Part shown: piece after piece, positions 8,512-17,923 of the stretch | Layout: every line of letters begins with the position of its first letter | Numbering within the stretch: position 1 is the first letter of the stretch | Assembly (NCBI GenBank): GCA_963762435.1 | Contig: CAVXLN010000029.1 | Location: 372,001 to 436,000, forward strand | Direction: 5' to 3' | From: JAXDMU01 sp963762435 | Lineage (GTDB): Bacteria; Pseudomonadota; Alphaproteobacteria; ATCC43930; CGMCC-115725 | Length of the DNA stretch: 64,000 nucleotides | Notes under the pieces: model-generated | Seen by the model: the letters and a program-made list of their open reading frames with translations, nothing else | Told to the model about the DNA's origin: nothing | Databases searched by the model: none | Translations under genes and position numbers: made by a program

Positions 8512-8946
8512 ATGAGGTCCATGACAGCCTTTATCGCATCCTTGCTGGCCGTGGCGGCGCTGCCGGTGCTGGCGCAATCGCTCGAAGCGCGCAAGATGTA
8601 TGCGGATCAGGAAGCGCAGCTCGCTTCCAAGGCCGAATTGACCAACAAGGCCTGCGGTTTCTCGCTCAAGACCCAGATCGACTGGCCGAGCTTCAACGCC
8701 GACGAGGTGTTGCAGAAATCCGTCGTGTCCTGGTGCTCGGCCGGCCTCGACGCCCTGGAGGATCTGTGCGGCGATGCCCTCGGCAAGGAGGCCGTCTCGA
8801 CCAAGATCAAGACGCTCACTTGCAAGGGTGGCGCCACGGTCTCGGCCGATCTCGCGGACGGGAACCTGACTTACGCCTTCCCCTTCTCGTCAGCCTCGAA
8901 CCAGAACAAGCTGCTGATCCGGAGCTATCTCGACAAGCATTTGTGA
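8512..8946 (+). CDS. Secreted hypothetical protein with four cysteines
   Basis: I do not recognise a family for this 144-residue protein. It starts with a Sec signal peptide (about 1-21, ending LPVLAQS). The mature part is charged, with four cysteines in NKACGF, SWCSAG, EDLCGD and LTCKGG that could form two disulfides. It ends SYLDKHL. It is likely periplasmic. It follows the SCO1 gene by 135 bases in the same direction and may have its own promoter. Composition matches the surrounding chromosome. Confidence 0.72.
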   Translation: MRSMTAFIASLLAVAALPVLAQSLEARKMYADQEAQLASKAELTNKACGFSLKTQIDWPSFNADEVLQKSVVSWCSAGLDALEDLCGDALGKEAVSTKIKTLTCKGGATVSADLADGNLTYAFPFSSASNQNKLLIRSYLDKHL

Positions 8947-9065
8947 GGGGGCTGGGGGGTCAAAGCGGGGTCGGGATCGGCGGCTAACGAGCCGAGCCAG
9001 TCATTGTGCCATTCATCGGATGATCCCGAAACCGGACGTTCATCGCGAGCGACCTACTTGGCCGC

Positions 9066-10391
9066 CTAGGCAGCTGATCCAATATCAAAATCCTGCTCTA
9101 GATCATCTCGTTCCAACACGTGATGATTGACGAGCAATGTCTGAATCGTCATAGGCGAAACTTGAAAATAGTGAGCGACCTCTTCCATACTTTCAGTCGA
9201 ATAATCGCGACCCAACCTTTCATAGGTTTCGTTGAAAGGTGCCAAGAACTCGGCCGCAAACGATCGCTGGACCTTTTGGCGATAGGTATAGGATCGCGTG
9301 GCCGGATATAGAGCAGTGGAGACGTTGAGTATCGTATCTCCAATCAATCGTGCAAGTTCGAACCGGCGGCCAGTTCTCCATCTAGACCGTAGAACAGTTC
9401 GGGTTTTACTGCCCGACGTGCGCAGGGTGAAGGACATTGGGAAACTATTCGGCGTGCCATCAAGGTTAGCTTCCCGGGTGCCAGCCAGCGCTGCGAGAAT
9501 TCTATCAGGCACGCACGCACCACCCATCCCCTCTTGCTGGCGCAGCAGCTGCGCGGCCTCCCGCCCTACCAGCCACGCTTGCGCCTGCTTCGTGGTGGGA
9601 ACATCGTGTCGATTGCTGAGCTGAACAATGTCTGCGGCGCGCCCATCAAAACCTGTTGCGTCGGCGAGCTCACGCAATGCTCGAGCTGTAAGCAACGAAC
9701 TATCGTGCCAATGCTGTGCCGCAATCTCAGCCATCGGCTGCAGTCCCATTATCTTCGCGTCGGCAAGCAGTTGATCGATCGCTTCGGGATCCGCTTCGTC
9801 GGGGTCGGCACCCAGCAGCGCCTCGAACCGTCGTCTGTCCGCGTGCCGTGGATCTTGCCGCTCAGCCAAGACCTCCCGCCATATCGCAGAAAAGTTGGAC
9901 TTGTCGAGACCGTGGAACTGGAGCCTGGTCTGTATCTGCTCGAGGAAGCGATCAATTAGCGCTTCAAATTGATCGGCAGTGATTACAGCGGCATGGCTTG
10001 TAAGATACCGCAGCGGCTCTTCAGGCCGGCCGAGTGTTGGTTGGGCCACGAACGCGATTCGCTCGCCGTCTGAGAAAATTGTAATATTTGGCCACACATA
10101 TCCGAAGCCGATCGACGACATTTGATGTGCAAAAAGCCAGTCGGCGGCATTGGTTTTCGGTTCCCAACGTAACCGCCACCAGTTCCAGGCAATCCATTCC
10201 GCCAGGCGATAACCCGAGAGGAAGGGCTTACTCCGAACGCTTTTTGCGAAGCTGTCCTCCGCTTCGGTTAACCAGACACTTCTACGGTGAAGTTTGTGCT
10301 CTAGTCCGATCGCGGCGAAACAAGCCCGCTCCTCAGGTTCACCCCGCTCCAGCGTTTCCCAGTCAGCAACAAGGGAGAGATCGGCAATCAT
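9066..10391 (-). CDS. ImmA/IrrE-like protein with a degenerate metallopeptidase motif
   Basis: The protein has 441 residues from the ATG at 10391, which overlaps the upstream gene stop as ATGA. The N-terminal region has a tryptophan-rich motif (YRLAEWIAWNWWRLRWEP). Residues about 255-440 follow the ImmA/IrrE layout: QAQAWLVGREAAQLLRQQEG, then RRFELARLIGDTIL, then QRSFAAEFLAPF, and a final helix-turn-helix-like stretch (EEVAHYFQVSPMTIQTLL). In active members the second block reads RFTLAHELGH, with the zinc-binding HExxH. Here those positions are R-L-I-G-D, so peptidase activity is not expected. Local GC is low (25 of 60 bases at 9181-9240, against 40 of 60 at 8701-8760), which suggests transfer. 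It probably acts with its 142-residue partner. Confidence 0.78.
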   Translation of the reverse strand: MIADLSLVADWETLERGEPEERACFAAIGLEHKLHRRSVWLTEAEDSFAKSVRSKPFLSGYRLAEWIAWNWWRLRWEPKTNAADWLFAHQMSSIGFGYVWPNITIFSDGERIAFVAQPTLGRPEEPLRYLTSHAAVITADQFEALIDRFLEQIQTRLQFHGLDKSNFSAIWREVLAERQDPRHADRRRFEALLGADPDEADPEAIDQLLADAKIMGLQPMAEIAAQHWHDSSLLTARALRELADATGFDGRAADIVQLSNRHDVPTTKQAQAWLVGREAAQLLRQQEGMGGACVPDRILAALAGTREANLDGTPNSFPMSFTLRTSGSKTRTVLRSRWRTGRRFELARLIGDTILNVSTALYPATRSYTYRQKVQRSFAAEFLAPFNETYERLGRDYSTESMEEVAHYFQVSPMTIQTLLVNHHVLERDDLEQDFDIGSAA

Positions 10392-10816
10392 CGGCGCGCC
10401 CACTCGTCGTTAACCTTATTTCTGAAAGGGTCATCTAGCGCCATCGGGTAACCGTGATAACTATGTTTCTCCCTATTTTCCAGCTGTGCTTCGAACAGTT
10501 CTCCCGCCTCTGAAACGCACCAAATGTTTTGAGGCCAGCCATCCTCATCGAGAACGCTAATCATTCCTTTGAGGATACCCGTCTTAACGAGCGCCAGCGC
10601 TTCAGCTTTAGATATGGCACGGCTGCCGTCGCAAAGCATCTTGCCTGGGCGGGGTGCCGCTGGAGGGACCAGCTCATAGTCGGCAGGCGATTTCTTGTGC
10701 TCTGGATTGCCGCCGTATTTTACCTGAGCGGCTAATGTGACAAGCTGCTCGCGCTGCAGCGAATCGGCGGGAGCGATCCGCCGTTTTGGATTGTAAACCC
10801 CGGGCCGCCTTTTCAT
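10388..10816 (-). CDS. Hypothetical partner of the ImmA/IrrE-like gene
   Basis: I recognise no functional domain in this 142-residue protein. It starts with a basic segment (MKRRPGVYNPKRRIAP), has a proline-rich middle (VPPAAPRPGKMLCDG) and ends with a polar ENREKHSYHGYPM stretch before a charged tail. It has no signal peptide or membrane segment, so it is likely cytoplasmic. The start has a GAGGG site 7 bases upstream, and the stop overlaps the next gene (ATGA), so the two are translated together. It shares the low GC of that gene. It could be a regulator, an antitoxin-like partner or a substrate of the degenerate ImmA/IrrE protein; none is shown. Confidence 0.72.
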   Translation of the reverse strand: MKRRPGVYNPKRRIAPADSLQREQLVTLAAQVKYGGNPEHKKSPADYELVPPAAPRPGKMLCDGSRAISKAEALALVKTGILKGMISVLDEDGWPQNIWCVSEAGELFEAQLENREKHSYHGYPMALDDPFRNKVNDEWARR

Positions 10817-10880
10817 CTTTCACCCTCTGTCATTCTCACCCGCCCTGCCGCTCTTCCTCCGTTGGGAGCGTTTGGAATGT

Positions 10881-10894
10881 AGCAAAGCTTTGCT
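10881..10894. promoter_or_regulatory. 14-base perfect palindrome upstream of the low-GC pair
   Basis: AGCAAAGCTTTGCT is its own reverse complement and lies 65 bases upstream of the first gene of the pair, in a gene-free gap (10817-11089). Its place suits an operator for autoregulation. I see nothing else in that gap. Confidence 0.4.
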
Positions 10895-11089
10895 GTTTAG
10901 TCGTGCTTCGCCCCTTCGAGACATAAGAAACCGCTTGCGTTGTTTTCGACGCATCCCGTCAAGCTAGAGACGAGCCAGGGCGGCTTGATCGAAAGTCGGA
11001 TGTCGGCTCATCGGCGCGCCGCGGTCCGAACCGGTCGTTCCGCTCCCCACCCATCTCGGCCGGCACTCCCTATCGGCTTTCGACCCCAG

Positions 11090-13330
11090 TCATCGGGGAC
11101 GCGAGGCCCAAGGCGACCAGCCGAGCACCATCACCGCCACCAGCGACAGGCCGGAGAGGGCAGCGCCCATCTCGACGCTCAAGGGCAGGAAAGCAAACAG
11201 CACCACGTGGTCGCCGGCCGGGACGCGGATCGCCTTGCCCAGGATCTGGGCCGAATAGACCGGCGTTTCCTCGCCATCGACAAGGGCGCGCCAGCCCGGA
11301 TAATTCGCGTCCGCCATGAACAGCCAGGCGGGCGCTTGCGTGGTTACGTGCAGCCGATGGGTCGTGGCGCTTGCCCTGACGATGCTGACCTCGCCCGCAG
11401 GCGGCGCGTCGCCCGCCTCGCTCTCGACCCCTTCGACCGCCAGTATCGGCATGCGTGCCGCCGCCAGCGCCGCCAGTGCGGCTTCGGGCGAGGCGACGCC
11501 GACTGCCTGCCCATAGAGCTGGAAGCGCGGCTTCGCCGCCTCGTTCTCGAACAGCCGTGGCTCGTCATCGGCACCGTGCCACAGCAGGCGGAAGCCCGGC
11601 GCCGTCGGCATGTCGTCATGGGCGCTGAGGAAGCGGATGGACAGGATATCGATCAGGCGCTGTCCCGGCGGCGTCTCGGTCAGGCCGGCAATTTCCGCCG
11701 TCAGCGCCGGCTTGAGCATCATCCGCCGCCGCAGCGGCAGCGCGAAGGAGCCGTCGATCGAGGGCAGGTCCCAAAGCAGGTTGAGATTGGCGCCCATATC
11801 GACCACGGCCCGCCGGGCCGAGGCCGCGAGACCCGGCGCGCGCGGCGACAGGAAGGTATAGGGCAGAAAGGCTGGGTCGTCGCGGATCGAGAACCGGCTC
11901 GCCTCGGTTGCTCCTTTGACCGCCGCGACGGAGCCGGGCTCTGTCAGAATGGCCGGATCGAAGAAGCGGAGCTCGTGCAGCCGCAAGGCCGCCGTCTCGA
12001 CGGTGAGGCAGATCAGCAGCAAGCCCGGTACGAGGGCGCCACACCCGGTCCAGCGCAGCAGGGCCGCTCCCCCGAGACCAATCAGCACCAGCCCCAGCTG
12101 CAGCGGCCGTAGCGCGTCGGTCCAGAGGGCCGTCACCAGGCCACCCCATAAGGTGCCGAGGAGCGCCAGGCGCCAGATCCCCCGGATGGGTGCCCGGGCC
12201 AGCGCATCGATGCCGAAGGCGGCGAGCACGGCCAGGCCGATCACCGCATGCCGCAGATAAAGATGGACGATCCGGAAATAGCCCAGGCCCGGGATCAGCT
12301 GATGGTCATGGAGCAGGCGGAACACCGGTGAGGCATAGCCGAGGCCGAGCGCCAGCAGGAACAAGGCCGCCAGCGCATGGCCCTTGGCCCGGGACGGAGC
12401 ACCGAGCAGGAGTGCCAGCGAACCGAGCCCGCAGACGAGCAGGCTGCCGAGCGAGAGGGCCGGGCGCGGCACCCCCTCGGGCAGGGTGAAGAGCAACCCG
12501 TCGAGATAAGTCCGGATGGGAAGGCCCGGGTCCGGACCGACGGCGACCCCGCCGCTCCGATACGACAGGCCGGCGAGCTCCAAGAGCGGCAGCCATTGAA
12601 TGGCGGCGAGCCCGACCCCGATGCAGAGCCCGACGAGGCCGGTCCCGGCCAGATGGCGCCACGCCGCCGCCGTTGTCGGCCGTCTCCCGGGCTCGAACGG
12701 CAGGACGAGTAGCCGCACCGCCATGTAGAGGATCATGCCGTGGGTGGTTTGCGGATAGCCGCCCAGCAGCACCTGCGCTGAGGCGATGCCGAGCCATGCC
12801 GCCGATCTCAGCGATGGTCGCTTCAACCAGGCTTCGAGCGCCCAGAGGCTCCAGGGCACGAAGGCAAGCGAGCTTGAGATCGCCAGATTGTCCTGCTCGG
12901 CGATCCAGCTCGGCGAGAGCACGGTGGCGATGGCGGCGAAGCCGGCGGCGGCGGCACTGGTACCCAGGGTGCGGCAAAGCCCGATCATGCCGATTCCCGC
13001 CACCGCCATGGCCAGGAAATGGACGAGATTGGCGCCATAGGCGCTGCTCGCGAACGGCACGATCACGCTGGCGACGAAGAGATTGAGCGGGCTGGCGAAG
13101 CCGCCCGGACCCTCCGCGAAGATCGGGTGGCCGCCATAGATGCCCTGGCTCCAGAGCAGGTCCGCCTCGCCCTGGAGCGCGCGGGCGAGCAGATCCATCA
13201 GCGGCAGGCCGTTGAGCAGCGAATCGCCATGGATGATCGTCCGCCCGTCGATCAAGGCGGGATGCCAGAACCAGAAGAGCAGACCGAGAAGGATCAGTGC
13301 CGGCAGAAACCTACTGAAGGTGCTTGCCAT
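11090..13330 (-). CDS. YfhO-like multi-pass membrane protein
   Basis: This 746-residue protein has ten or more hydrophobic segments, a first loop with IYGGHPIFAEGPGGFASPLN, and a C-terminal extracytoplasmic domain (RLHVTTQAPAWLFMADANYPGWRALVDGEE) followed by a last membrane helix. The phrase YPGW.A.VDG and the overall plan match the YfhO family of GT-C-like membrane proteins. In Bacillus these are linked to glycosylation of cell-wall polymers. The sugar donor and acceptor here are unknown. It begins 18 bases after the aminotransferase stop and is likely in the same operon. Confidence 0.82.
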   Translation of the reverse strand: MASTFSRFLPALILLGLLFWFWHPALIDGRTIIHGDSLLNGLPLMDLLARALQGEADLLWSQGIYGGHPIFAEGPGGFASPLNLFVASVIVPFASSAYGANLVHFLAMAVAGIGMIGLCRTLGTSAAAAGFAAIATVLSPSWIAEQDNLAISSSLAFVPWSLWALEAWLKRPSLRSAAWLGIASAQVLLGGYPQTTHGMILYMAVRLLVLPFEPGRRPTTAAAWRHLAGTGLVGLCIGVGLAAIQWLPLLELAGLSYRSGGVAVGPDPGLPIRTYLDGLLFTLPEGVPRPALSLGSLLVCGLGSLALLLGAPSRAKGHALAALFLLALGLGYASPVFRLLHDHQLIPGLGYFRIVHLYLRHAVIGLAVLAAFGIDALARAPIRGIWRLALLGTLWGGLVTALWTDALRPLQLGLVLIGLGGAALLRWTGCGALVPGLLLICLTVETAALRLHELRFFDPAILTEPGSVAAVKGATEASRFSIRDDPAFLPYTFLSPRAPGLAASARRAVVDMGANLNLLWDLPSIDGSFALPLRRRMMLKPALTAEIAGLTETPPGQRLIDILSIRFLSAHDDMPTAPGFRLLWHGADDEPRLFENEAAKPRFQLYGQAVGVASPEAALAALAAARMPILAVEGVESEAGDAPPAGEVSIVRASATTHRLHVTTQAPAWLFMADANYPGWRALVDGEETPVYSAQILGKAIRVPAGDHVVLFAFLPLSVEMGAALSGLSLVAVMVLGWSPWASRPR

Positions 13331-13348
13331 GGCCGCTCCATGCTGCCG

Positions 13349-14530
13349 CTAGTCGCTCGACAGCATCTGCTTGATGCCGCGCACCGCCTGGCGAATCCGG
13401 TCGGTGTTCTCGACCAGGCCCAGGCGCACATGCGTGTCGCCATATTCGCCGAAGCCGATGCCCGGGGCGACCGCGACATTCGCCTTTTCCAAGAGCAGCT
13501 TGGAAAATTCGAGGCTGCCTAGGTTCTTGAACCGGTCCGGCAGCGGCGCCCAGGCGAACATCGAGGCTTCGGGCGAGGGGACATCCCATCCCGCCGCATG
13601 CAGCCCCTCGATCAGCACGTCGCGCCGGCGCTTGTAGGTGGCCCGGTACTGCGCCACGCAATCCTGCGGGCCGTTCAAGGCCGCGATCGCGGCGACCTGG
13701 ATCGGCGTGAAGGCGCCGTAATCGAGATAGGATTTCATCCGTGCCAGCGCCTCGATCAGCTTGGCGCAGCCGACCGCGAAACCGATACGCCAGCCGGGCA
13801 TCGAATAGGTCTTGCTCATGCTGCCGAACTCGACCGCGATCTCGCGCGCCCCCGGAATCTGCAGGATCGAGGGCGGCGGCACGTCGCCGAAATAGATCTC
13901 GCTATAGGCGAGGTCGGACAGCACATAGAGGTTGCGCGCGCGGGCGAACTCGACGACCTCGCCATAGAAATCGAGGTCGCGCGTCTCGCCGGTCGGGTTC
14001 GACGGGTAGTTGACGATGAGCGCGATCGGCTTCGGCACGCTGTGCTTCCATGACCGCTCGACCGTCGCCACGAAATCCGCCGCCGGCACGGGCGGAATAT
14101 GCCGGATCGCCGCCCCCGCGATGATGAAGCCGAAGGCGTGGATGGGGTAGGAGGGGTTCGGCACCATCACGACATCGCCGGGGCTGGTGATCGCCTGGGC
14201 GAGGTTGGCGAGACCTTCCTTCGAGCCCAGCGACACGATCGCCTCGCGCTCAGGATCGAGCTCGACATCGAAGCGCCGCGCATAATAGCCCGCGATCGCC
14301 TTCCTGAGGCCGGGAATGCCGCGGCTGTTCGAGTAGCGATGGGTGCGCGGATCCTGCACCGTCTCGACCAGCTTCTGGACGACATGCGGCGGGCTCGGCA
14401 TGTCCGGATTGCCCATGCCGAAATCGATCACGTCGCGCCCGGCGGCTCGGGCCGCGGCCTTCAGCCGATTGACCTCGGCGAAGACATAGGGCGGCAAGCG
14501 GCGGATACGATGAAACTCGGACTCGGACAT
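13349..14530 (-). CDS. PLP-dependent class I/II aminotransferase (AlaC-like)
   Basis: This 393-residue, fold-type-I aminotransferase has IDFGMGNPDMPSPPHV near the N-terminus, NYPSNPTGE near residue 180, and the PLP lysine in GSMSKTYSMPGWR near 240-250. The C-terminal arginine region reads HVRLGLVENTDRIRQA. These are features of the AlaC / LL-diaminopimelate aminotransferase-like group, which makes alanine from pyruvate and glutamate or handles related amino acids. The exact substrate cannot be fixed. It is first in an operon with the YfhO-like gene. Confidence 0.88.
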   Translation of the reverse strand: MSESEFHRIRRLPPYVFAEVNRLKAAARAAGRDVIDFGMGNPDMPSPPHVVQKLVETVQDPRTHRYSNSRGIPGLRKAIAGYYARRFDVELDPEREAIVSLGSKEGLANLAQAITSPGDVVMVPNPSYPIHAFGFIIAGAAIRHIPPVPAADFVATVERSWKHSVPKPIALIVNYPSNPTGETRDLDFYGEVVEFARARNLYVLSDLAYSEIYFGDVPPPSILQIPGAREIAVEFGSMSKTYSMPGWRIGFAVGCAKLIEALARMKSYLDYGAFTPIQVAAIAALNGPQDCVAQYRATYKRRRDVLIEGLHAAGWDVPSPEASMFAWAPLPDRFKNLGSLEFSKLLLEKANVAVAPGIGFGEYGDTHVRLGLVENTDRIRQAVRGIKQMLSSD

Positions 14531-14602
14531 GGGACGCTAAGCTCGGGTCGTCAATTTGGGGGCCGCTACATCAACACCGAACGGGTCGGGTCGCAATAGC
14601 TG

Positions 14603-15742
14603 TCACGAACGCGTGAGCCGTGCCACCGCCGCATGGTCGAAGCCCAGCCGATCGAGGATTGCGGCAGTATCCGCCCCCAGTGCCGGTGCCGATCCGCCGA
14701 TCGCGGCCGGCGTCTCGGAAAAGCCTACTTGCGGGGTCGGCTGCGGGAAGCCGTCCGGGCTCGCGAAGCTGCCGCGAGCTTTGTGCTGCGGATGCTCGGG
14801 CGCCTCGGACCAGTCGAGCACGGGGGTGAGGCACGCATCGCTGCCGTCGAAATGCGCTGCCCAATAATCACGCGTCTCTGTCCGGATGGTGGCTTCGATG
14901 GTTGCCGCCGTCTCGGGCCAGCTCGCCCGATCATATTGCTGCGCCGGATCGAGCGCCCCTTCGAGTCCGAGGCCGATCACCAGCGCCTGATAGAATTTCG
15001 GCTCGATCGAGCCGATCGCGACATAGCGGCCATCGGCGCATTGATAGCAGCGATAGAAGGGCGCCCCGCCATCGAGCAGATTGGCGCCGCGCTCCAGCCC
15101 CCAACGCCCGCCGGCGATGAGGCCGTAGAACAGCGGCGTCAAGGCGAGCGCCCCTTCGGCGATGCTGGTCTCGACCACCTGTCCCTGACCCGTACCGCGC
15201 GCCCGGACGAGGGCGGCCAGCAGCCCCGCCACCAGCATCATGGCGCCACCGCCATAATCGCCGACGAGGTTGAGCGGCACCGGCGGCGGCGCGTCGGGCG
15301 TCCCCATCGCGGCCAGCGCCCCCGACAGGCCCAGATAGTTCAGATCATGGCCGGCCATCGCCGCCATCGGGCCCGTGCTGCCCCAGCCGCTGATGCGGCC
15401 ATAGACGAGCCGCGGATTGTCGGCGAGGCAGGGTTCGGGGCCGAGCCCCAGCCGCTCCATGACGCCGGGCCGGAAGCCTTCGATCACCGCATCGGCCGAC
15501 GCGATGAGCTTCCGCGCGGCTGCCACGCCCTCTTCGGTCTTGAGATCGAGCGCCACCGATTTCTTGCCGCGCGCGGTCACGTCGAAACGGGGCACCATCG
15601 GCACGCCCAGGCCGCTCGGGCCCAAGCGTTCCAGCTTGATCACCTCGGCACCGAAATCGGCGAGCACCATGCCCGCGAACGGGACGGGGCCGATCGCCGC
15701 CATCTCGACGATCGTGACGCCGGCGAGAACGCCTTCAGTCAT
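14603..15742 (-). CDS. CaiB/BaiF family CoA transferase, alpha-methylacyl-CoA racemase-like
   Basis: This 379-residue protein has the class III CoA-transferase fold signature: VTIVEMAAIGPVPFAGMVLADFGAEVIKLE at the start, then DLKTEEG. The residue pair seen in alpha-methylacyl-CoA racemases is present as H132 in AGHDLNYLG and D162 in VGDYGGGAM. The racemase interconverts the R and S forms of 2-methylacyl-CoA during branched-chain fatty-acid breakdown. A CoA-transferase role is the alternative. It lies 9 bases downstream of the pentapeptide-repeat gene, and an AGGAA site precedes its ATG. Confidence 0.88.
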   Translation of the reverse strand: MTEGVLAGVTIVEMAAIGPVPFAGMVLADFGAEVIKLERLGPSGLGVPMVPRFDVTARGKKSVALDLKTEEGVAAARKLIASADAVIEGFRPGVMERLGLGPEPCLADNPRLVYGRISGWGSTGPMAAMAGHDLNYLGLSGALAAMGTPDAPPPVPLNLVGDYGGGAMMLVAGLLAALVRARGTGQGQVVETSIAEGALALTPLFYGLIAGGRWGLERGANLLDGGAPFYRCYQCADGRYVAIGSIEPKFYQALVIGLGLEGALDPAQQYDRASWPETAATIEATIRTETRDYWAAHFDGSDACLTPVLDWSEAPEHPQHKARGSFASPDGFPQPTPQVGFSETPAAIGGSAPALGADTAAILDRLGFDHAAVARLTRS

Positions 15743-15751
15743 GGAAGATTC

Positions 15752-17008
15752 CTATCGTTTGAGGCCGAGCGTGCCCCCCAGCACGGTTTCGGCGAAATCG
15801 GCCCCGTCGGTTTGAGCGCCGGTCAGGTTGGCGGCACTGAGATCGGCGCCCTTGAGGCTTGCCTGCTTGAGATTGGCGCCGCGGAAATCGGCATGGCGCG
15901 CCTCGATGGAATCGAGCCGCGTGATCAGCGACCGGTCCTTGCCCAGCGCCAGCGCCGATATGTTGGAATCCCTGAGATCGGCGAAATTGAGCCGGGCGCC
16001 CCGGAGATTGGCGCCCCTGAGATCGGCGCGCACCAGCCGGCAGGAGCGCAGGTCCGCCCCTTCGAACTGGGCTGCCTGCAAGGCCGCCCCTTCGAGATCC
16101 ATGCCGACCATCACGGCCCGGTTGGCGCGAAAGGCGGTGAGCCGTGCGCCGGCCCAGCCATGGGTCTTCCTCAGATCATAATCGGCGACATCGAGCGGCT
16201 TGCCTTCGGCCCCGTCGCTGGTGACGAACAGCTCATGCAGATGGATCAGGAGCTCGATCGATTCCGGCAAGAGATCGATCGACTTGCCCGCCGGCTTGTC
16301 GGTCATCATGCCGGTCATGTCCGCACCCGCCGTCTCGACCATGCTCATATCGGCGCCGGTCAGGATCGCGTTCTTGAGGCTGGCGCCGCGGAGATCGGCG
16401 CCGCTCATCTCGGCCCCTTCGAGATTGCAGCCATTCAGCACGGCGTTCCTGAGATCGGCGCGCACCAGCTTGCAATTGCGCATCAGCGCATCGCTGAAAT
16501 CCGTGTGCTGGGCGACCGCACCCGACAGCCGCGCCTGCGACAGGTTGGCATTGACCATGGTGGCGCCGACCAGATCCGACGATGCGCTGTCGATCACCAT
16601 GGTCTTGAGGTCGCCGCCGCGCGTGCGCTGCGCGATCGTGCCGTCCCTGAGATCGGCATCGAAGAGATCGGCACCGGTCAGGTTCGCCGCGCGCAGGCTG
16701 GCGCCCCGGATATCGGCGCGCACCAGCTTGGCGCCGCGCAGGTTGGCGTTGGCCAGATTGACGCCGAAGAGGGCGGCATTGTTGAAAATCGTGCCGGCGC
16801 AGTTCGACCGTTCCATATCGGCGGCGGTCAGATCCGCGTCGGTCAGATTATGGCCGGAGAGATCGAGCCCGACCAGGCTGCGATAGCTCAGCAGCGCGCG
16901 CTGACCGCCCGGACGGCCGGCAATATAGGCTTCATGCCGTTTGATCGCCGTGTCGAGCTCGTCCTGCGTCATCGGAATGCGCGGACGTACCACGGACTCA
17001 GTCGCCAT
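15752..17008 (-). CDS. Pentapeptide-repeat protein in two blocks
   Basis: This 418-residue protein is built of A(D/N)LxG-type pentapeptides. The first block spans about residues 47-235 (for example NLRGAKLVRADIRGASLRAA) and the second about 300-415 (DLRGANLRGARLNFADLRDS). They are separated by about 60 non-repeat residues that contain LLPESIELLIHLHELFV. Such repeats form right-handed quadrilateral beta helices. Some relatives mimic DNA and protect gyrase, but most are of unknown function. There is no signal peptide, so it is likely cytoplasmic. It is probably co-transcribed with the downstream racemase-like gene. Confidence 0.92.
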   Translation of the reverse strand: MATESVVRPRIPMTQDELDTAIKRHEAYIAGRPGGQRALLSYRSLVGLDLSGHNLTDADLTAADMERSNCAGTIFNNAALFGVNLANANLRGAKLVRADIRGASLRAANLTGADLFDADLRDGTIAQRTRGGDLKTMVIDSASSDLVGATMVNANLSQARLSGAVAQHTDFSDALMRNCKLVRADLRNAVLNGCNLEGAEMSGADLRGASLKNAILTGADMSMVETAGADMTGMMTDKPAGKSIDLLPESIELLIHLHELFVTSDGAEGKPLDVADYDLRKTHGWAGARLTAFRANRAVMVGMDLEGAALQAAQFEGADLRSCRLVRADLRGANLRGARLNFADLRDSNISALALGKDRSLITRLDSIEARHADFRGANLKQASLKGADLSAANLTGAQTDGADFAETVLGGTLGLKR

Positions 17009-17110
17009 TACCGTCGCTTTCCAACCATCGTCAACCCCTGGTCCGGCGCCGGATTTTGCAGGCGAGCAGCATTGGCGGCAAGCGGAATGACAAAGCCAGG
17101 GTGCCGCCTT

Positions 17111-17923
17111 TCAGGCTGAAGCCGGCTCAAGACGCAGATCCGCCGGCAGATCGAGCCCGAATTCCTCGCGGAGCGCCATGACGAGCGCCGTCTCGTCCGC
17201 CAATTTTTCCGTGTGCCGATTGTCTCCCTTGAGGATCTCGAGGCTGAGATTGCGCAGCGTCACGCGCCGGTCGGTCCGGGTCAGCTGCGCCGTGACAGTC
17301 TTGCGGAAGATCGAGCTCGGATGCGTCGCGGTGTAGTGATTGGCGACCTCGATATCGACCGGATATTGCGGTTCGAGCGTGAAGGCGTAGTAGTCGCTGA
17401 AGGCATCGTCGCCGACATCGCCCTCGAGGACCCACAGCGCCTGTTCATGGCGCAGCCGGTAGGCCGCCCCCGGCACATGGGTCACGATGTCGGGCATCAG
17501 CGGGATCGGGCGCAGCAGGCCCGAGGCACCGAAGCCGACATCGGCGAGGAACGCACCGGTCCTGGTCTCGACCTTGAGCAGCATATGGTTGCGCGGGCCG
17601 ATCCGCGTGCCGCCGAACCGGACGCGCGCGGTCAGGATGTGGCTGTGAAAGCCGATCTGGTCGAGCACTGCCTTGAACAGCGTATTGTGCTCGAAGCAAT
17701 AGCCGCCGCGCCCGCCCGCGACGAGCTTGGCCGTGAGCGACGGGAGATCGAGTGCGATCGGCAACCCCAGCACGACATCGACATTCTCGAACGGGATGGA
17801 TCCCACATGAGCCTCGTGCAGGCGGGCGAGGCAATCCTCGGTCGCGTCCAGCCGCCCGGCAAACGAGATGCGGGCGAGATAGGCGTCGAGTGCGGCCGTG
17901 CCCAGTTCCGTCACGCTGTCCAT
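17111..17923 (-). CDS. Arylamine N-acetyltransferase
   Basis: The protein has 270 residues from the ATG at 17923; the longer open frame upstream does not look like protein of this family. The catalytic triad is complete: C76 in RGGYCFEHN, H113 in PRNHMLL and D128 in LADVGFG. It transfers acetyl groups from acetyl-CoA to arylamines and hydrazines. Natural substrates in bacteria are mostly unknown. It is divergent from the TRAP binding-protein gene, with about 180 bases between them. Confidence 0.93.
   Translation of the reverse strand: MDSVTELGTAALDAYLARISFAGRLDATEDCLARLHEAHVGSIPFENVDVVLGLPIALDLPSLTAKLVAGGRGGYCFEHNTLFKAVLDQIGFHSHILTARVRFGGTRIGPRNHMLLKVETRTGAFLADVGFGASGLLRPIPLMPDIVTHVPGAAYRLRHEQALWVLEGDVGDDAFSDYYAFTLEPQYPVDIEVANHYTATHPSSIFRKTVTAQLTRTDRRVTLRNLSLEILKGDNRHTEKLADETALVMALREEFGLDLPADLRLEPASA

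Noticed and set aside
14633..17119. 828-codon plus-strand open frame
   Set aside because: It lies opposite the racemase-like and pentapeptide-repeat genes, whose proteins match known families; its translation is Arg/His/Gly-rich and repeats because the opposite gene repeats.
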